From a bacterium (GTDB taxonomy: Bacteria > Bacteroidota > Bacteroidia > Chitinophagales > Saprospiraceae), in NCBI GenBank assembly GCA_024742755.1, contig JANSXW010000022.1, forward strand, positions 1 through 58,491: 58,491 bases of DNA, given 5' to 3'. A program made the position numbers and the translations under genes. The first letter of the stretch is position 1, and each line of letters starts with the position of its first letter. Shown piece by piece: positions 24,633 through 32,258 of the stretch. The notes under the pieces are model-generated. The model did no database searches. It was not told where the DNA came from and saw nothing but the letters and a program-made list of their open reading frames with translations.

Positions 24633-26780
24633 TTACAGTTTGATCAGGCGGCCTACCCACAGCTGTCCTTTATGCCTAAGGCGCAGCAGGTAAGTACCTG
24701 ATGGGAAATGCCCTACGTCAAGGCTTGTGTTTTGGGGATGAGCGGAAGGGGGGAATTGCCATTGCCCCATACGCTGGCCACTGAGGTGGAAGATTTCTAA
24801 CTCAGCTGCCTCCAGGATTGGTGGCAATTCCAGCTGCACCGCATCACGCGCCGGGTTGGGGTAGAAATGGATGTCCTGCGATAGCGGGGCAGTTTGTGTA
24901 GGGGTGGTGCACAAGGCCAGTATATTGAGCAAGTTGCCGTCAGTAGCCACGGTATCAAGCGAAGGTATCTTGTCTGCTGTGTTGAGCAGGAGTGATTTGA
25001 CATCCGCATAGGGCGTTTGCCGCCCCAGCTTGCAGAAGACGATGGCCGCTGCTGCGCTCACCGCCGGTGCGCTCATGGAGGTACCGGACTTGATGCCAAA
25101 ACTATCCTGAGGCAAATAGCTGCCAATCTCTACGCCTGGAGCCAAAATATCCACCCAGGTATCACTGAAGTTTGAGAACAATGCCCGTCCTACTACCCGT
25201 TCGCCATTTACGCCCGTAGAATCAAATACAGCACCCACGGTGATTTCATTTGGGGTCTGGTCAAAGCAGGCTGGGTACTGGAGCAGGGTATCGAGCATAA
25301 GCGAGTCATTGCCCGCAGCAGAAACGACGAGTATATTGTTGAATTCCGCAGAATCTATGGCATTTTTCAGGATGCCGTTTTCGCCATCGCTGCCCAGGCC
25401 ACTGCCATAAAAGCCCCAGCTGTCGTTGATGACGGCCGCACTGTCTTCTATCGCCTGATAGGTGGCACAGGCAACCTTGAACAAGCTGGAAACGCCTTGC
25501 GCATCATGTGTCTTGTACGGGAGGATGTGAAACCGGCAGTTGTCGGTGCAAGCTTCATCCAGGGTTCTTGCAATAATACCCGCTACATGAGTACCATGGC
25601 TGTGGTCGTCCATCGGGTTGTTGCTAATGCCTGTATCAGAAACGAAATCCCAGCCAATAGGGTCGTCTGCTGCGCAGTTGTTATCATCGTCTGTATCGTT
25701 ATTAAGGGCATCAGGCTTTTTGTAAATGTAGCCACTGAACCCTTCGTGTTTGTAGTCCACACCGGTATCCAAAACGGCAATGCGCACTGCATCATCAATG
25801 GCGTCCGGGATGCCGGCCAGGTCATTTTGCGTAAGCGTAGGGTTGTCCGTGATCATCTCTGGCTGCAATTCGGCTACGGTGTAGTAATTGGGGTCTGCTT
25901 CCTGAATGATCACCGACGAACTAGCGCCCTTTACCCGCTCCAGGATATCAATAGTCGACCCTTCAGGGTACAGCATGCCATCCTGATTGTAGAGGACACT
26001 ATCGCCCAAGCCCCAAAGCTGCAGGGAATTACAAACGCAAGAGTCTATAAGTGTTGCCCCGAGCGTGTCCCGCAGCGCTTCCACACTATCGGGAGGGGTG
26101 CCGGGTACGATCTGTACCACAATTTCATTAGGGGCATACGGCCAACCGGCGTCATCTGGCGTATAGGGGTAACCCAAAGCGGGGAAGGTGTCTCGGTAAT
26201 GTGCGGGCCGAGTTTCCGGATAGGGAAAGGTATTGTAAAACGCCACATCGTCGATGATCCAGAAGTACTGGGTCGTTTCGAAGATGAATGTGACCTCAAT
26301 GGTAGCATCAGCGGCAATACTCGTGATATCGATAACTTCCACCGCTCTGGGACCGGTTTCCACTTGCGGCAGCACATTCCCGTTTATGGTGAAATCTTGC
26401 GCTGCTCCGGTAGACACGTCCGTCACTCTTACAAAAGTCGCCCCCCCCAGCGCACGGTAATATTGATTGAAGCGGAGGAATACCTGGCTTTGCCCACTGA
26501 GATCGACAGGTGGGCTAACCAGCACTCCTGATGTGCCGGCAATCGCTGCTGCTCCCCCCTGGGAGCGGGAAAGGATGGAGCCCCGGCCAGCCCATAGTGT
26601 TGGGTCAAACATTTCGGCTTTGCCATCTTCTACCCAGCGCCAATTGTTGCCGGGGGTAGTCCAGTCCATAAAGTCGCCTTCGCTATCGAAAGGGAAAGCA
26701 GCGATAGGGGATTGGGCGAAAGAGAACGTAGCGAGCAGTAATAAACCTGCCATGAGTATGGAAAAGCGTAGGGTCTGCAT
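24633..26780 (-). CDS. Secreted S8 subtilisin-like protease with T9SS type A CTD
   Basis: A 715-residue exported protease. Signal peptide (1-22, ending TFSFAQ); a jelly-roll/MAM-like domain (about 25-185, beginning FDSEGDFMDW); a propeptide-like stretch (about 218-310); and a subtilase domain with complete triad Asp338 (VLDTGVDY), His395 (DDHSHGTHVAG) and Ser568 (GTSMSAPA), plus oxyanion Asn491. The last ~75 residues (HFYPNPARDAVQLELP ... LSGQRMG ... GTYLLRL) are a type A T9SS sorting domain, so the enzyme crosses the outer membrane by T9SS and is released or anchored. It lies 110 bases after the anti-sigma gene on the same strand. Confidence 0.93.
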   Translation of the reverse strand: MQTLRFSILMAGLLLLATFSFAQSPIAAFPFDSEGDFMDWTTPGNNWRWVEDGKAEMFDPTLWAGRGSILSRSQGGAAAIAGTSGVLVSPPVDLSGQSQVFLRFNQYYRALGGATFVRVTDVSTGAAQDFTINGNVLPQVETGPRAVEVIDITSIAADATIEVTFIFETTQYFWIIDDVAFYNTFPYPETRPAHYRDTFPALGYPYTPDDAGWPYAPNEIVVQIVPGTPPDSVEALRDTLGATLIDSCVCNSLQLWGLGDSVLYNQDGMLYPEGSTIDILERVKGASSSVIIQEADPNYYTVAELQPEMITDNPTLTQNDLAGIPDAIDDAVRIAVLDTGVDYKHEGFSGYIYKKPDALNNDTDDDNNCAADDPIGWDFVSDTGISNNPMDDHSHGTHVAGIIARTLDEACTDNCRFHILPYKTHDAQGVSSLFKVACATYQAIEDSAAVINDSWGFYGSGLGSDGENGILKNAIDSAEFNNILVVSAAGNDSLMLDTLLQYPACFDQTPNEITVGAVFDSTGVNGERVVGRALFSNFSDTWVDILAPGVEIGSYLPQDSFGIKSGTSMSAPAVSAAAAIVFCKLGRQTPYADVKSLLLNTADKIPSLDTVATDGNLLNILALCTTPTQTAPLSQDIHFYPNPARDAVQLELPPILEAAELEIFHLSGQRMGQWQFPPSAHPQNTSLDVGHFPSGTYLLRLRHKGQLWVGRLIKL

Positions 26781-26890
26781 AATAGGTTGTTTTGAGGTTT
26801 AGAAAATAAGCCCGGGCCTGGCTGTGTGAGCAGGCATAGTGCTTGAGCTGATGTAGTGTATGGTTGGGATTATTGCTTTTTGAACGGAGA

Positions 26891-27646
26891 TTATAGTTGC
26901 TGCAGCAAGCGCTGTGCCTGTTGCTGAAAAGCAGAAGGCTGACCAGCCAGTGTTTGCAGCAGTGGCCTTGCTGCCTCATAGTCGCCGGTTTTGACATAGC
27001 TCAGCGCCATGTACCAGCGGCCGTATTCCTGCAAAGCTGAACTTCCGCCGGCCAATGCCTCAAACTGGGTACGTGCCTCATCGGTCCGCCCTGTTTCCAA
27101 TGCGGCGATGCCCAGGGACAGTTTCAGCTGCGGGTTCTCCGGCAGTTGTTGTACCAAGGCAGACAGCTGGGTGTAAGCCGTCTCGTATTCCCCCTGGTTG
27201 AAGGCTTGTTCTGCGGCTTGCGGGCTTGTGCCATCCACATTGCGTTCCTGCAGGGCAAGCGCAGGGTGCAGGGCGTACTGTTCGTACAGGTTTGCGGAAG
27301 TCTGGAACGGGTTCCAAACCAATAGGATCAAGGCGATGGCTGCGGCGGCCGCTACGAGCCAAACGGGCTTTCGTCGCCAAAGCGGCACCACTGCTCCCCC
27401 TTCCGATCCAGCGGAAGGAGCGTCTTCTTCGTCTTGAAAGTACTGTGCCCCCAGATCAGCCAGGCGTTTTTCCAGCGCAGGCCTTTGTGCTTGATGTTTC
27501 AAGTAGTTTTGCATCTGCTGCCGCTCTCTGAGCGCTTCTGCAAATGCAAGGTCATCCAGCAACCGTTGCTCGAAAGCTTGCTGCTCTTGTTCAGGCAGCT
27601 CTCCCTGCAGATACCGGTCAATGATTAAATAGTCTGATGCTTCCAT
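26891..27646 (-). CDS. Anti-sigma-like membrane protein with periplasmic TPR
   Basis: A 251-residue protein. The N-terminal ~85 residues are a cytoplasmic zinc-free anti-sigma-like helical domain (DYLIIDRYLQGELPEQEQQAFEQRL...), followed by one TM helix (about 113-130, VWLVAAAAAIALILLVW) and a periplasmic tetratricopeptide region (about 155-250). The architecture is that of transmembrane anti-sigma factors with TPR sensory tails. It starts only 3 bases after the ECF sigma stop codon. Likely role: hold the sigma factor at the membrane until a periplasmic signal is sensed. No His/Cys zinc motif (ZAS) is seen. Confidence 0.82.
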   Translation of the reverse strand: MEASDYLIIDRYLQGELPEQEQQAFEQRLLDDLAFAEALRERQQMQNYLKHQAQRPALEKRLADLGAQYFQDEEDAPSAGSEGGAVVPLWRRKPVWLVAAAAAIALILLVWNPFQTSANLYEQYALHPALALQERNVDGTSPQAAEQAFNQGEYETAYTQLSALVQQLPENPQLKLSLGIAALETGRTDEARTQFEALAGGSSALQEYGRWYMALSYVKTGDYEAARPLLQTLAGQPSAFQQQAQRLLQQL

Positions 27647-27649
27647 ACG

Positions 27650-28213
27650 TCAAGCGGTTTGAGCATTAAACAAATTACGCCACCGCTCTGCACAAGCGTT
27701 CTTCCGACGGTACACCGTATTGGCATTATTCATGCCAAGCTGTTCGGCGACTTCGGCGGAAGCCATTCCGGAAGCCAAAAGTCGTAGTAGTTGCTGGCAG
27801 AGCTCACTCAGCTGGCTGAAAGCCTGGTCAAGCTTACGCTGCCTGATTTCTTCTTCTTCAATTTGTTCCAGGGTGTTCTGAACGATGCCTTCAGACTCAT
27901 ATCGCTCGGCTTCCACATTTCTTACCTCTGTTTCCCGGTTTTTTTTGCGAAGCTGTGAAAGCCACTTGTTCCGGCAGATTTGGAAGAGCAGTGCACCAAG
28001 GGGGCAGGTGAGCAAAAAGGCTGGGTCTTGTGCTTTCTGGTGCAGCGCAATTATACCTTCCTGAAAGACATCCTGAGCATCGGCCGCCGAGCCGCTGTTG
28101 CGCTTTACCCATTGGGTGACAGCCCGGGAGTGCTCCCTGTAGATATAATGCAGGGTGGAGAAATCGCCCTGGCGCAATGCCTGTATGTGCTTATGATCTG
28201 GGTGTTGTTCCAT
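27650..28213 (-). CDS. ECF-type RNA polymerase sigma factor
   Basis: A 187-residue sigma-70 family protein with region 2 (about 15-90; YIYREHSRAVTQWV, DAQDVFQEGIIAL, ICRNKWLSQLRKK) and region 4 HTH (about 130-180; LSELCQQLLRLLASGMASAEVAEQLGMNNANTVYRRKNAC). Regions 1 and 3 are absent, as in ECF factors. ATG 28213 is chosen; the frame is open to 28315 but that stretch overlaps the inverted repeat and AT-rich leader. First gene of the array; paired anti-sigma 3 bases downstream. The promoter it recognises could not be identified. Confidence 0.9.
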   Translation of the reverse strand: MEQHPDHKHIQALRQGDFSTLHYIYREHSRAVTQWVKRNSGSAADAQDVFQEGIIALHQKAQDPAFLLTCPLGALLFQICRNKWLSQLRKKNRETEVRNVEAERYESEGIVQNTLEQIEEEEIRQRKLDQAFSQLSELCQQLLRLLASGMASAEVAEQLGMNNANTVYRRKNACAERWRNLFNAQTA

Positions 28214-28646
28214 CGCTGTACAATTATAAGAGATTCTTTGGCATTTTCTGCACCCTCTTATAAAATAATGCGCGCAGGGCGGCTCAACCTGTTTCTGCCC
28301 CGCTCTCAAAGTCACCTTTCCTGTTTTTTTGAAAAAAGTTTCCCCAAGAGGGTAAGGTTATGCCTTAAGCAGCGATAGACCAGTGTATTTCAACCTGTAT
28401 AACCCCGAAAAACAGGTAGGCGGTTTTAATATCATGTGAAAAAGGCAATCGCTAATTTCTTGCGGGAGATCGCTTGTGCAATTGACCCGGATTGCAAAAA
28501 TTAAAATTGCATTGCTAAATAATAGTGTTTGTTGCTCCCTTTCTTGGTACAACGGTATCGGTTAGGGAGCTTTTATTGCCATTTGTCACCCCTTTACTCC
28601 GGCTCAGTTTTTATATTTACCGATCCTAACCACAAATATCCAAATT
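28214..28646. other. 433-bp divergent intergenic region
   Basis: Separates the sigma operon (minus) from fructose-bisphosphatase (plus). It carries the 28224-28263 inverted repeat and, at about 28611-28618, TATATTTA, a near-consensus -7 box for the phosphatase gene. No ORF in it looks coding. Confidence 0.5.
28224..28263. promoter_or_regulatory. Inverted repeat just upstream of the ECF sigma gene
   Basis: TTATAAGAG (28224-28232) and CTCTTATAA (28255-28263) form a perfect 9-bp inverted repeat with a 22-base spacer, beginning 11 bases upstream of the ATG. It could be a dimeric operator with half-sites three helical turns apart or a 5' UTR hairpin near the ribosome site. Confidence 0.45.
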
Positions 28647-29660
28647 ATGAGCCGAATCGTCACCTTAGATGAATTCATCATCCGACGGCAAAAAGATTTC
28701 CCCTTTGCTTCCGGAGAACTGACCGGGCTGCTGCGCGATATTGGCGTGGCTGCCAAAATTGTCAACCGCGAAGTCAACAAAGCAGGCTTGGTAAGTATCC
28801 TGGGGAAGGCTGGTTCAGAGAATGCCTCCGGCGAGGATGTGCAAAAGCTCGACCTCTACGCGAATGAAAAGCTGATCGACTGCCTGAAAAACAGCGGAGA
28901 GTGCTGCGGAGTCGCTTCCGAAGAGCTGGAAGACATTATCCCTATTAACTCTGTGGCTTCCAAAGCCTCCAAGTATGTCGTGGTCTTTGATCCGCTGGAT
29001 GGGTCTTCCAACATTGACGTCAACGTTTCCGTGGGGACCATTTTTGGAATCTACCGCCGCCTTAGCGATGCTGAATCTACCGTTGAAGTCAAGGATTTTC
29101 TGCAGAAAGGCGTAGATCTTGTCGCCGCCGGCTACGTGCTTTATGGCACTTCCACCCTACTGGTGTACACCACAGGCCGGGGCGTCAACGGCTTTACCCT
29201 GGACCCCACCATCGGGGAATTTTGCCTGAGCCATACCGATATTCAGATACCGGACCGCGGAAACTATTACTCCGTCAATCAGGGCTACTACCTGAAGTTT
29301 GATGTGGAAATGCGCCGGTACATCGACCACTGTTCTGACCTGAACCTGCGGTTGCGCTATATCGGTTCTATGGTTTCTGACATTCACCGAATCCTTTTTC
29401 AGGGCGGTATTTTCCTTTACCCCAATACCCGAAAATACCCCCAGGGCAAGCTCCGGCTGGTGTACGAGTGCAACCCGCTGGCATATATCGTGGAACAAGC
29501 CGGCGGCAAAGCCATCACCTGTCAGCTGGAACGTATCCTTGAGCTAGAGGTCAACCACCTCCACCAAAGGGCTACAATTGCCATTGGGTCGCCGGGTATG
29601 GTCGACGAAATGAAAGCCTTCGTGGAACGATACAGTGCCGCTCCTGTGTTTAACGGATAG
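28647..29660 (+). CDS. fbp: Class 1 fructose-1,6-bisphosphatase
   Basis: A 337-residue gluconeogenic enzyme that hydrolyses fructose 1,6-bisphosphate to fructose 6-phosphate with Mg2+. Family motifs are intact: ASEELEDI (metal site), VVFDPLDGSSNIDVNVSVGTIF, and the late GGIFLYPNTRKYPQGKLRLVYECNPLAYIVEQAGGKA block with substrate-binding residues. Length and start match the family. Monocistronic; followed by tRNA-Leu 113 bases downstream, which has its own promoter. Weak TGAGG/CCTCA hairpin (near 29667) after the stop. Confidence 0.95.
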   Translation: MSRIVTLDEFIIRRQKDFPFASGELTGLLRDIGVAAKIVNREVNKAGLVSILGKAGSENASGEDVQKLDLYANEKLIDCLKNSGECCGVASEELEDIIPINSVASKASKYVVVFDPLDGSSNIDVNVSVGTIFGIYRRLSDAESTVEVKDFLQKGVDLVAAGYVLYGTSTLLVYTTGRGVNGFTLDPTIGEFCLSHTDIQIPDRGNYYSVNQGYYLKFDVEMRRYIDHCSDLNLRLRYIGSMVSDIHRILFQGGIFLYPNTRKYPQGKLRLVYECNPLAYIVEQAGGKAITCQLERILELEVNHLHQRATIAIGSPGMVDEMKAFVERYSAAPVFNG

Positions 29661-29708
29661 GTTTTATGAGGCAGCCTCAAAAGTGGTCAAAAAAAATGCC
29701 GCAAAACC

Positions 29709-29740
29709 TTGCTTTTGTAAAAACCAGAAGCGTATATTTG
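29709..29740 (+). promoter_or_regulatory. Promoter of tRNA-Leu
   Basis: TTG (29709-29711), 21 bases, TATATTTG (29733-29740), an exact TAnnTTTG box, 33 bases before the mature tRNA. Confidence 0.6.
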
Positions 29741-29772
29741 CATCGCTTTTAAAATAAGCACTACTGATCCAT

Positions 29773-29856
29773 GCCCAGATGGCGAAATTGGTAGACGCGC
29801 TACCTTGAGGGGGTAGTGTCCTTACGGATGTGCAGGTTCGAATCCTGTTCTGGGCA
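29773..29856 (+). tRNA. tRNA-Leu (GAG)
   Basis: 84-nt type II tRNA: acceptor GCCCAGA/TCTGGGC with A discriminator, D-loop with AATTGGTAGA, anticodon stem CTACC/GGTAG with loop TTGAGGG (anticodon GAG, 29807-29809, reading CUC/CUU), long variable arm, and T-loop GGTTCGAATCC. The genomic 3' end reads ACCG, so CCA is not fully encoded and is added enzymatically. Confidence 0.96.
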
Positions 29857-29860
29857 CCGA

Positions 29861-29892
29861 AAGCCTGATTGTCACTACAGTCAGGCTTTTTT
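29861..29892 (+). terminator. Terminator after tRNA-Leu
   Basis: AAGCCTGA / TCAGGCTT stem (about 29861-29868 and 29881-29888) followed by a T run. Confidence 0.8.
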
Positions 29893-29922
29893 CTTTAAAA
29901 ATCCATTGTTGGATTTTTAAAG
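29893..29922. other. Perfect AT-rich hairpin
   Basis: CTTTAAAAATCC / GGATTTTTAAAG, a perfect 12-bp stem with a 6-base loop directly behind the tRNA terminator. It may act as a back-up terminator in the minus direction or be a remnant palindrome. The following 29923-30235 holds no gene I can support. Confidence 0.6.
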
Positions 29923-30235
29923 AAAATGAGGTAATTTTACGCCATAAAGCATAAAATAGTCGATAAAGCCTCCTTTCGGTTAGGCTTCAGACACACGTAC
30001 TTCACTTTCCTGACACTCCTGCACAACACCTTAGCTGGCACCACGAAGAACGAGATGGACAAATCTGTTCCCAATTGTGCATGCAAGAAAAGAACAAGAG
30101 TAAATCCATTGACGAGCTTCCTTTTACTCTTGCCTTCTTGCCAGCGATGTGACTTAAAAACCAAGGCAGCGTCTTAACTCAACAATTAAGATTTCAGGCT
30201 TTTGCCTGCAATCGTGCAGATTTATCAGACAAGAG

Positions 30236-30553
30236 ATGAAGAAAGTTCCGGAGACTAAAATTGGTTATTTACAGGTGGTAGAAGCACCTTCGGCCATAGC
30301 TTACCTGCACTGCTTTTGCGCAGAGGCAACGCCGCTCAACGTGGACATCCTGAATGAGCTGGGCAAGACCTACCGCACGCATAAAGCAACCTTGGAACCA
30401 GGCCCTCACAAAGCGCCCATCCGTTTGGGCAATTTGCCGCCGGGGCAGTACAATGCATGGATTACCCTTGGGCAGGTTTCCGGAATCCGAAGCTTTACGA
30501 TTACTAAAGGCGGCTCCTTTAAAGACCGGATCAAAACCTGGCTCAAACGATAA
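30236..30553 (+). CDS. Small hypothetical protein
   Basis: A 105-residue protein I do not recognise. No signal peptide or TM. Predicted strands (KIGYLQVVEAPS, KATLEPGPHKAPIRLGNLPPGQYNAWITLG, GIRSFTITKGG) suggest a small beta-sandwich; the strand order and the 'LPPGQYNAWI' turn recall the sorting-domain fold of T9SS substrates (compare 'PSGTYLLRL'), but without an export signal. Single gene between tRNA-Leu and the ArsR gene. Confidence 0.55.
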   Translation: MKKVPETKIGYLQVVEAPSAIAYLHCFCAEATPLNVDILNELGKTYRTHKATLEPGPHKAPIRLGNLPPGQYNAWITLGQVSGIRSFTITKGGSFKDRIKTWLKR

Positions 30554-30627
30554 AATTCCTACCCTTTTTATAGATTTTTTCTCCCCCGCTTCAACTAAGC
30601 TCCTTTGCCTGCGTTTTTTAGTCATTA

Positions 30628-30657
30628 ATCAAGGGTGGTCCCTACTGCCCGCTTGAT
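30628..30657. promoter_or_regulatory. Weak inverted repeat before the ArsR gene
   Basis: ATCAAG (30628-30633) and CTTGAT (30652-30657) lie 20-49 bases upstream of the ArsR ATG, where an ArsR autoregulatory operator would be expected. Arms are short. Confidence 0.25.
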
Positions 30658-30676
30658 CACCTCACACCATTGAACC

Positions 30677-30991
30677 ATGCCAGACAAAAAAGCGATCGGC
30701 AAAAAAGAAGCTGAAAAACTGGAACGCATTGCTTTCATCCTAAAAACAGTCGCCCACCCCCTCCGGCTTGGCATCGTGCACCTGCTGGAGCAACATCCGC
30801 AGCTCTCCGTTTCTGAAATCTGCACCATGCTTGGCTCCGAACAATCGCTAACCTCCCACCACCTCCAAAATATGCGCCTCAAGGGCATCCTGCATGCCGA
30901 ACGGGACGGGCGCAGCATGCTCTACACTCTTAAAGAGCGGGATGTCTCCTCTATTATCTCCTGCCTGGAGAACTGCAACTGCAACATGTAA
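30677..30991 (+). CDS. ArsR/SmtB family regulator, possible persulfide sensor
   Basis: A 104-residue winged-helix repressor: helices at AHPLRLGIVHLLEQ, LSVSEICTMLG and recognition helix SLTSHHLQNMRLKG, then wing ERDGRSMLYTL. Cysteines are C49 before the recognition helix and C96, C100, C102 in the last helix. One Cys near alpha-3 and one in alpha-5 is the arrangement of SqrR/BigR-type persulfide sensors, while the clustered C-terminal Cys would also suit metal binding; the ELCVCDL motif of arsenic sensors is absent. It precedes a rhodanese-fold gene and lies near sulfur genes, favouring a sulfur signal (inference). Confidence 0.85.
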   Translation: MPDKKAIGKKEAEKLERIAFILKTVAHPLRLGIVHLLEQHPQLSVSEICTMLGSEQSLTSHHLQNMRLKGILHAERDGRSMLYTLKERDVSSIISCLENCNCNM

Positions 30992-31089
30992 ATACGGAGG
31001 CAAAGCATTAGCCGGCCGGCAGAATGCCTTTTCTTTTTGTTTTTTTACATGAACAAAACAAACTATATTCGACTTTCAAACATATTACT

Positions 31090-31407
31090 ATGGTACCTTA
31101 CCGGTCACTGCCTGCAGATCTGTTCATGGTTGAGCTGGCCCTTACGTCCGATGCGGTCCTGATTGACCTGCGGACACCTCAGGAAATACGTAAGGACAAA
31201 TTGATGGATCAGGCTATGAATATAGATTACCTCAGCGACACTTTCGAGGAGGAAATCGAAAGCCTGGACCGGCTCCGGCCTTACTTCCTGTACGATGACG
31301 GCGGCAAAAGAGCGCCTTTAGCTGCTTCTCTTATGGCCCGGCGGGGCTTCAGGCAAATTGCTTACCTGCAAGGCGGCCGAAAGGAAGTCCGGGAATTTGA
31401 GCAGTAG
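31090..31407 (+). CDS. Rhodanese-fold protein lacking the catalytic Cys
   Basis: A 105-residue single rhodanese domain. The fold is recognisable (DAVLIDLRTPQEIRKDKLMDQAMNIDYLSDTF, RGFRQIAYLQGG), but the active-site loop, normally Y-C-R-S-G-x-R-S, reads LYDDGGKRA: Asp replaces the persulfide-forming Cys. It should therefore be a binding or regulatory protein rather than a sulfurtransferase. ATG 31090 begins the conserved N-terminus; the ORF from 31024 contains an AT-rich promoter-like tract. It follows the ArsR gene by 98 bases. Confidence 0.8.
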   Translation: MVPYRSLPADLFMVELALTSDAVLIDLRTPQEIRKDKLMDQAMNIDYLSDTFEEEIESLDRLRPYFLYDDGGKRAPLAASLMARRGFRQIAYLQGGRKEVREFEQ

Positions 31408-31473
31408 CCTGATTGCCGGGATGACTATGGCCGATAGGATTTCTTTTTAAAATTTTGAAAGTTAAAACTGCCG

Positions 31474-32073
31474 ATGAAAGAATTCTGGGAAGAACGCTAT
31501 GCAGCCGAAGCATATGCCTACGGCAAAGCACCAAACACTTATCTCCGGGCTGAATTGGAACATCTAGAGCCGGGGCATGCCCTTTTCCCGGCAGAAGGAG
31601 AAGGCCGTAATGCCGTCTACGCTGCCCAACTTGGCTGGTCTGTGGAAGCCTTTGATTACAGTAGTGCAGCCCGGCAAAAAGCACTGCGCCTGGCCAAAGC
31701 CCATCAGGTCACCCTGCAGTATCAGGTTGCTTCCATAGAAAGCTTCCCCTTTGAGCGCAAGGAATACGACCTCATTGCCTTGTTTTTTGTCCACCTGCCG
31801 CCGGCACTGCGCCAACAGTTGCATGCCGCCTGTATCAATGCGCTGCGCCCAGGTGGCAAACTGCTGCTGGAAGCTTTTCATAAGGAACAGCTCCCCCTGA
31901 ATTCCGGCGGGCCAAAACAGGAAGCCATGCTGTTCAGCCTGGAAGAGCTGGAAGCTGACTTTGCGCCGCTTTCACTCGACCAGATTTCCCGGCAACGTGT
32001 TATTTTAGAGGAAGGCCCTTACCATCATGGGCCAGCCGAGACCGTCCGAGTTCGCGCAACCAAACACCAATAA
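31474..32073 (+). CDS. Class I SAM-dependent methyltransferase
   Basis: A 199-residue Rossmann-fold methyltransferase. SAM motif I is the variant ALFPAEGEGRNAVYAA (near 36-51), as in TehB/thiopurine-type small-molecule methyltransferases, followed by an acidic VEAFDYS at the end of strand 2 and YDLIALFFVHLPP (motif IV-like). Substrate may be a thiol or metalloid compound; not shown by sequence. First of three tightly packed genes (gap of 2 bases to the 59-aa gene). Confidence 0.85.
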   Translation: MKEFWEERYAAEAYAYGKAPNTYLRAELEHLEPGHALFPAEGEGRNAVYAAQLGWSVEAFDYSSAARQKALRLAKAHQVTLQYQVASIESFPFERKEYDLIALFFVHLPPALRQQLHAACINALRPGGKLLLEAFHKEQLPLNSGGPKQEAMLFSLEELEADFAPLSLDQISRQRVILEEGPYHHGPAETVRVRATKHQ

Positions 32074-32075
32074 AT

Positions 32076-32255
32076 ATGGAAAGCCTGAAAGTAGCTCAGT
32101 CCACCTTCGATGCCATTGCCAAAGAAATCCACAGCGACCAAAGCCCCGTAGGCATCGATGCCAAGAAAACACACATCATCATCCTGGATAAACTGTTGCA
32201 GCTGGAAGAACGGCTGAAGCAAATCGAAGCAAAACTAGAAGCAAAAGACCACTAA
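32076..32255 (+). CDS. 59-residue helical protein
   Basis: ATG 32076 to TAA 32255. The protein (starts MESLKVAQSTFDAIAKEIHS, ends QIEAKLEAKDH) is mainly helical with a C-terminal coiled-coil-like heptad stretch. It sits 2 bases after the methyltransferase stop and 3 bases before the Crp/Fnr start, so it is very likely translated from the same mRNA. It could be a small partner of either neighbour; I know no family. Confidence 0.65.
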   Translation: MESLKVAQSTFDAIAKEIHSDQSPVGIDAKKTHIIILDKLLQLEERLKQIEAKLEAKDH

Positions 32256-32258
32256 CTT

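Noticed and set aside
25497-26531. Antisense ORF across the subtilase
   Set aside because: Composition is that of an antisense shadow; the protease has a complete catalytic triad.
29937-30164. 75-codon minus-strand ORF after tRNA-Leu
   Set aside because: No start context, no coding composition and no family resemblance.
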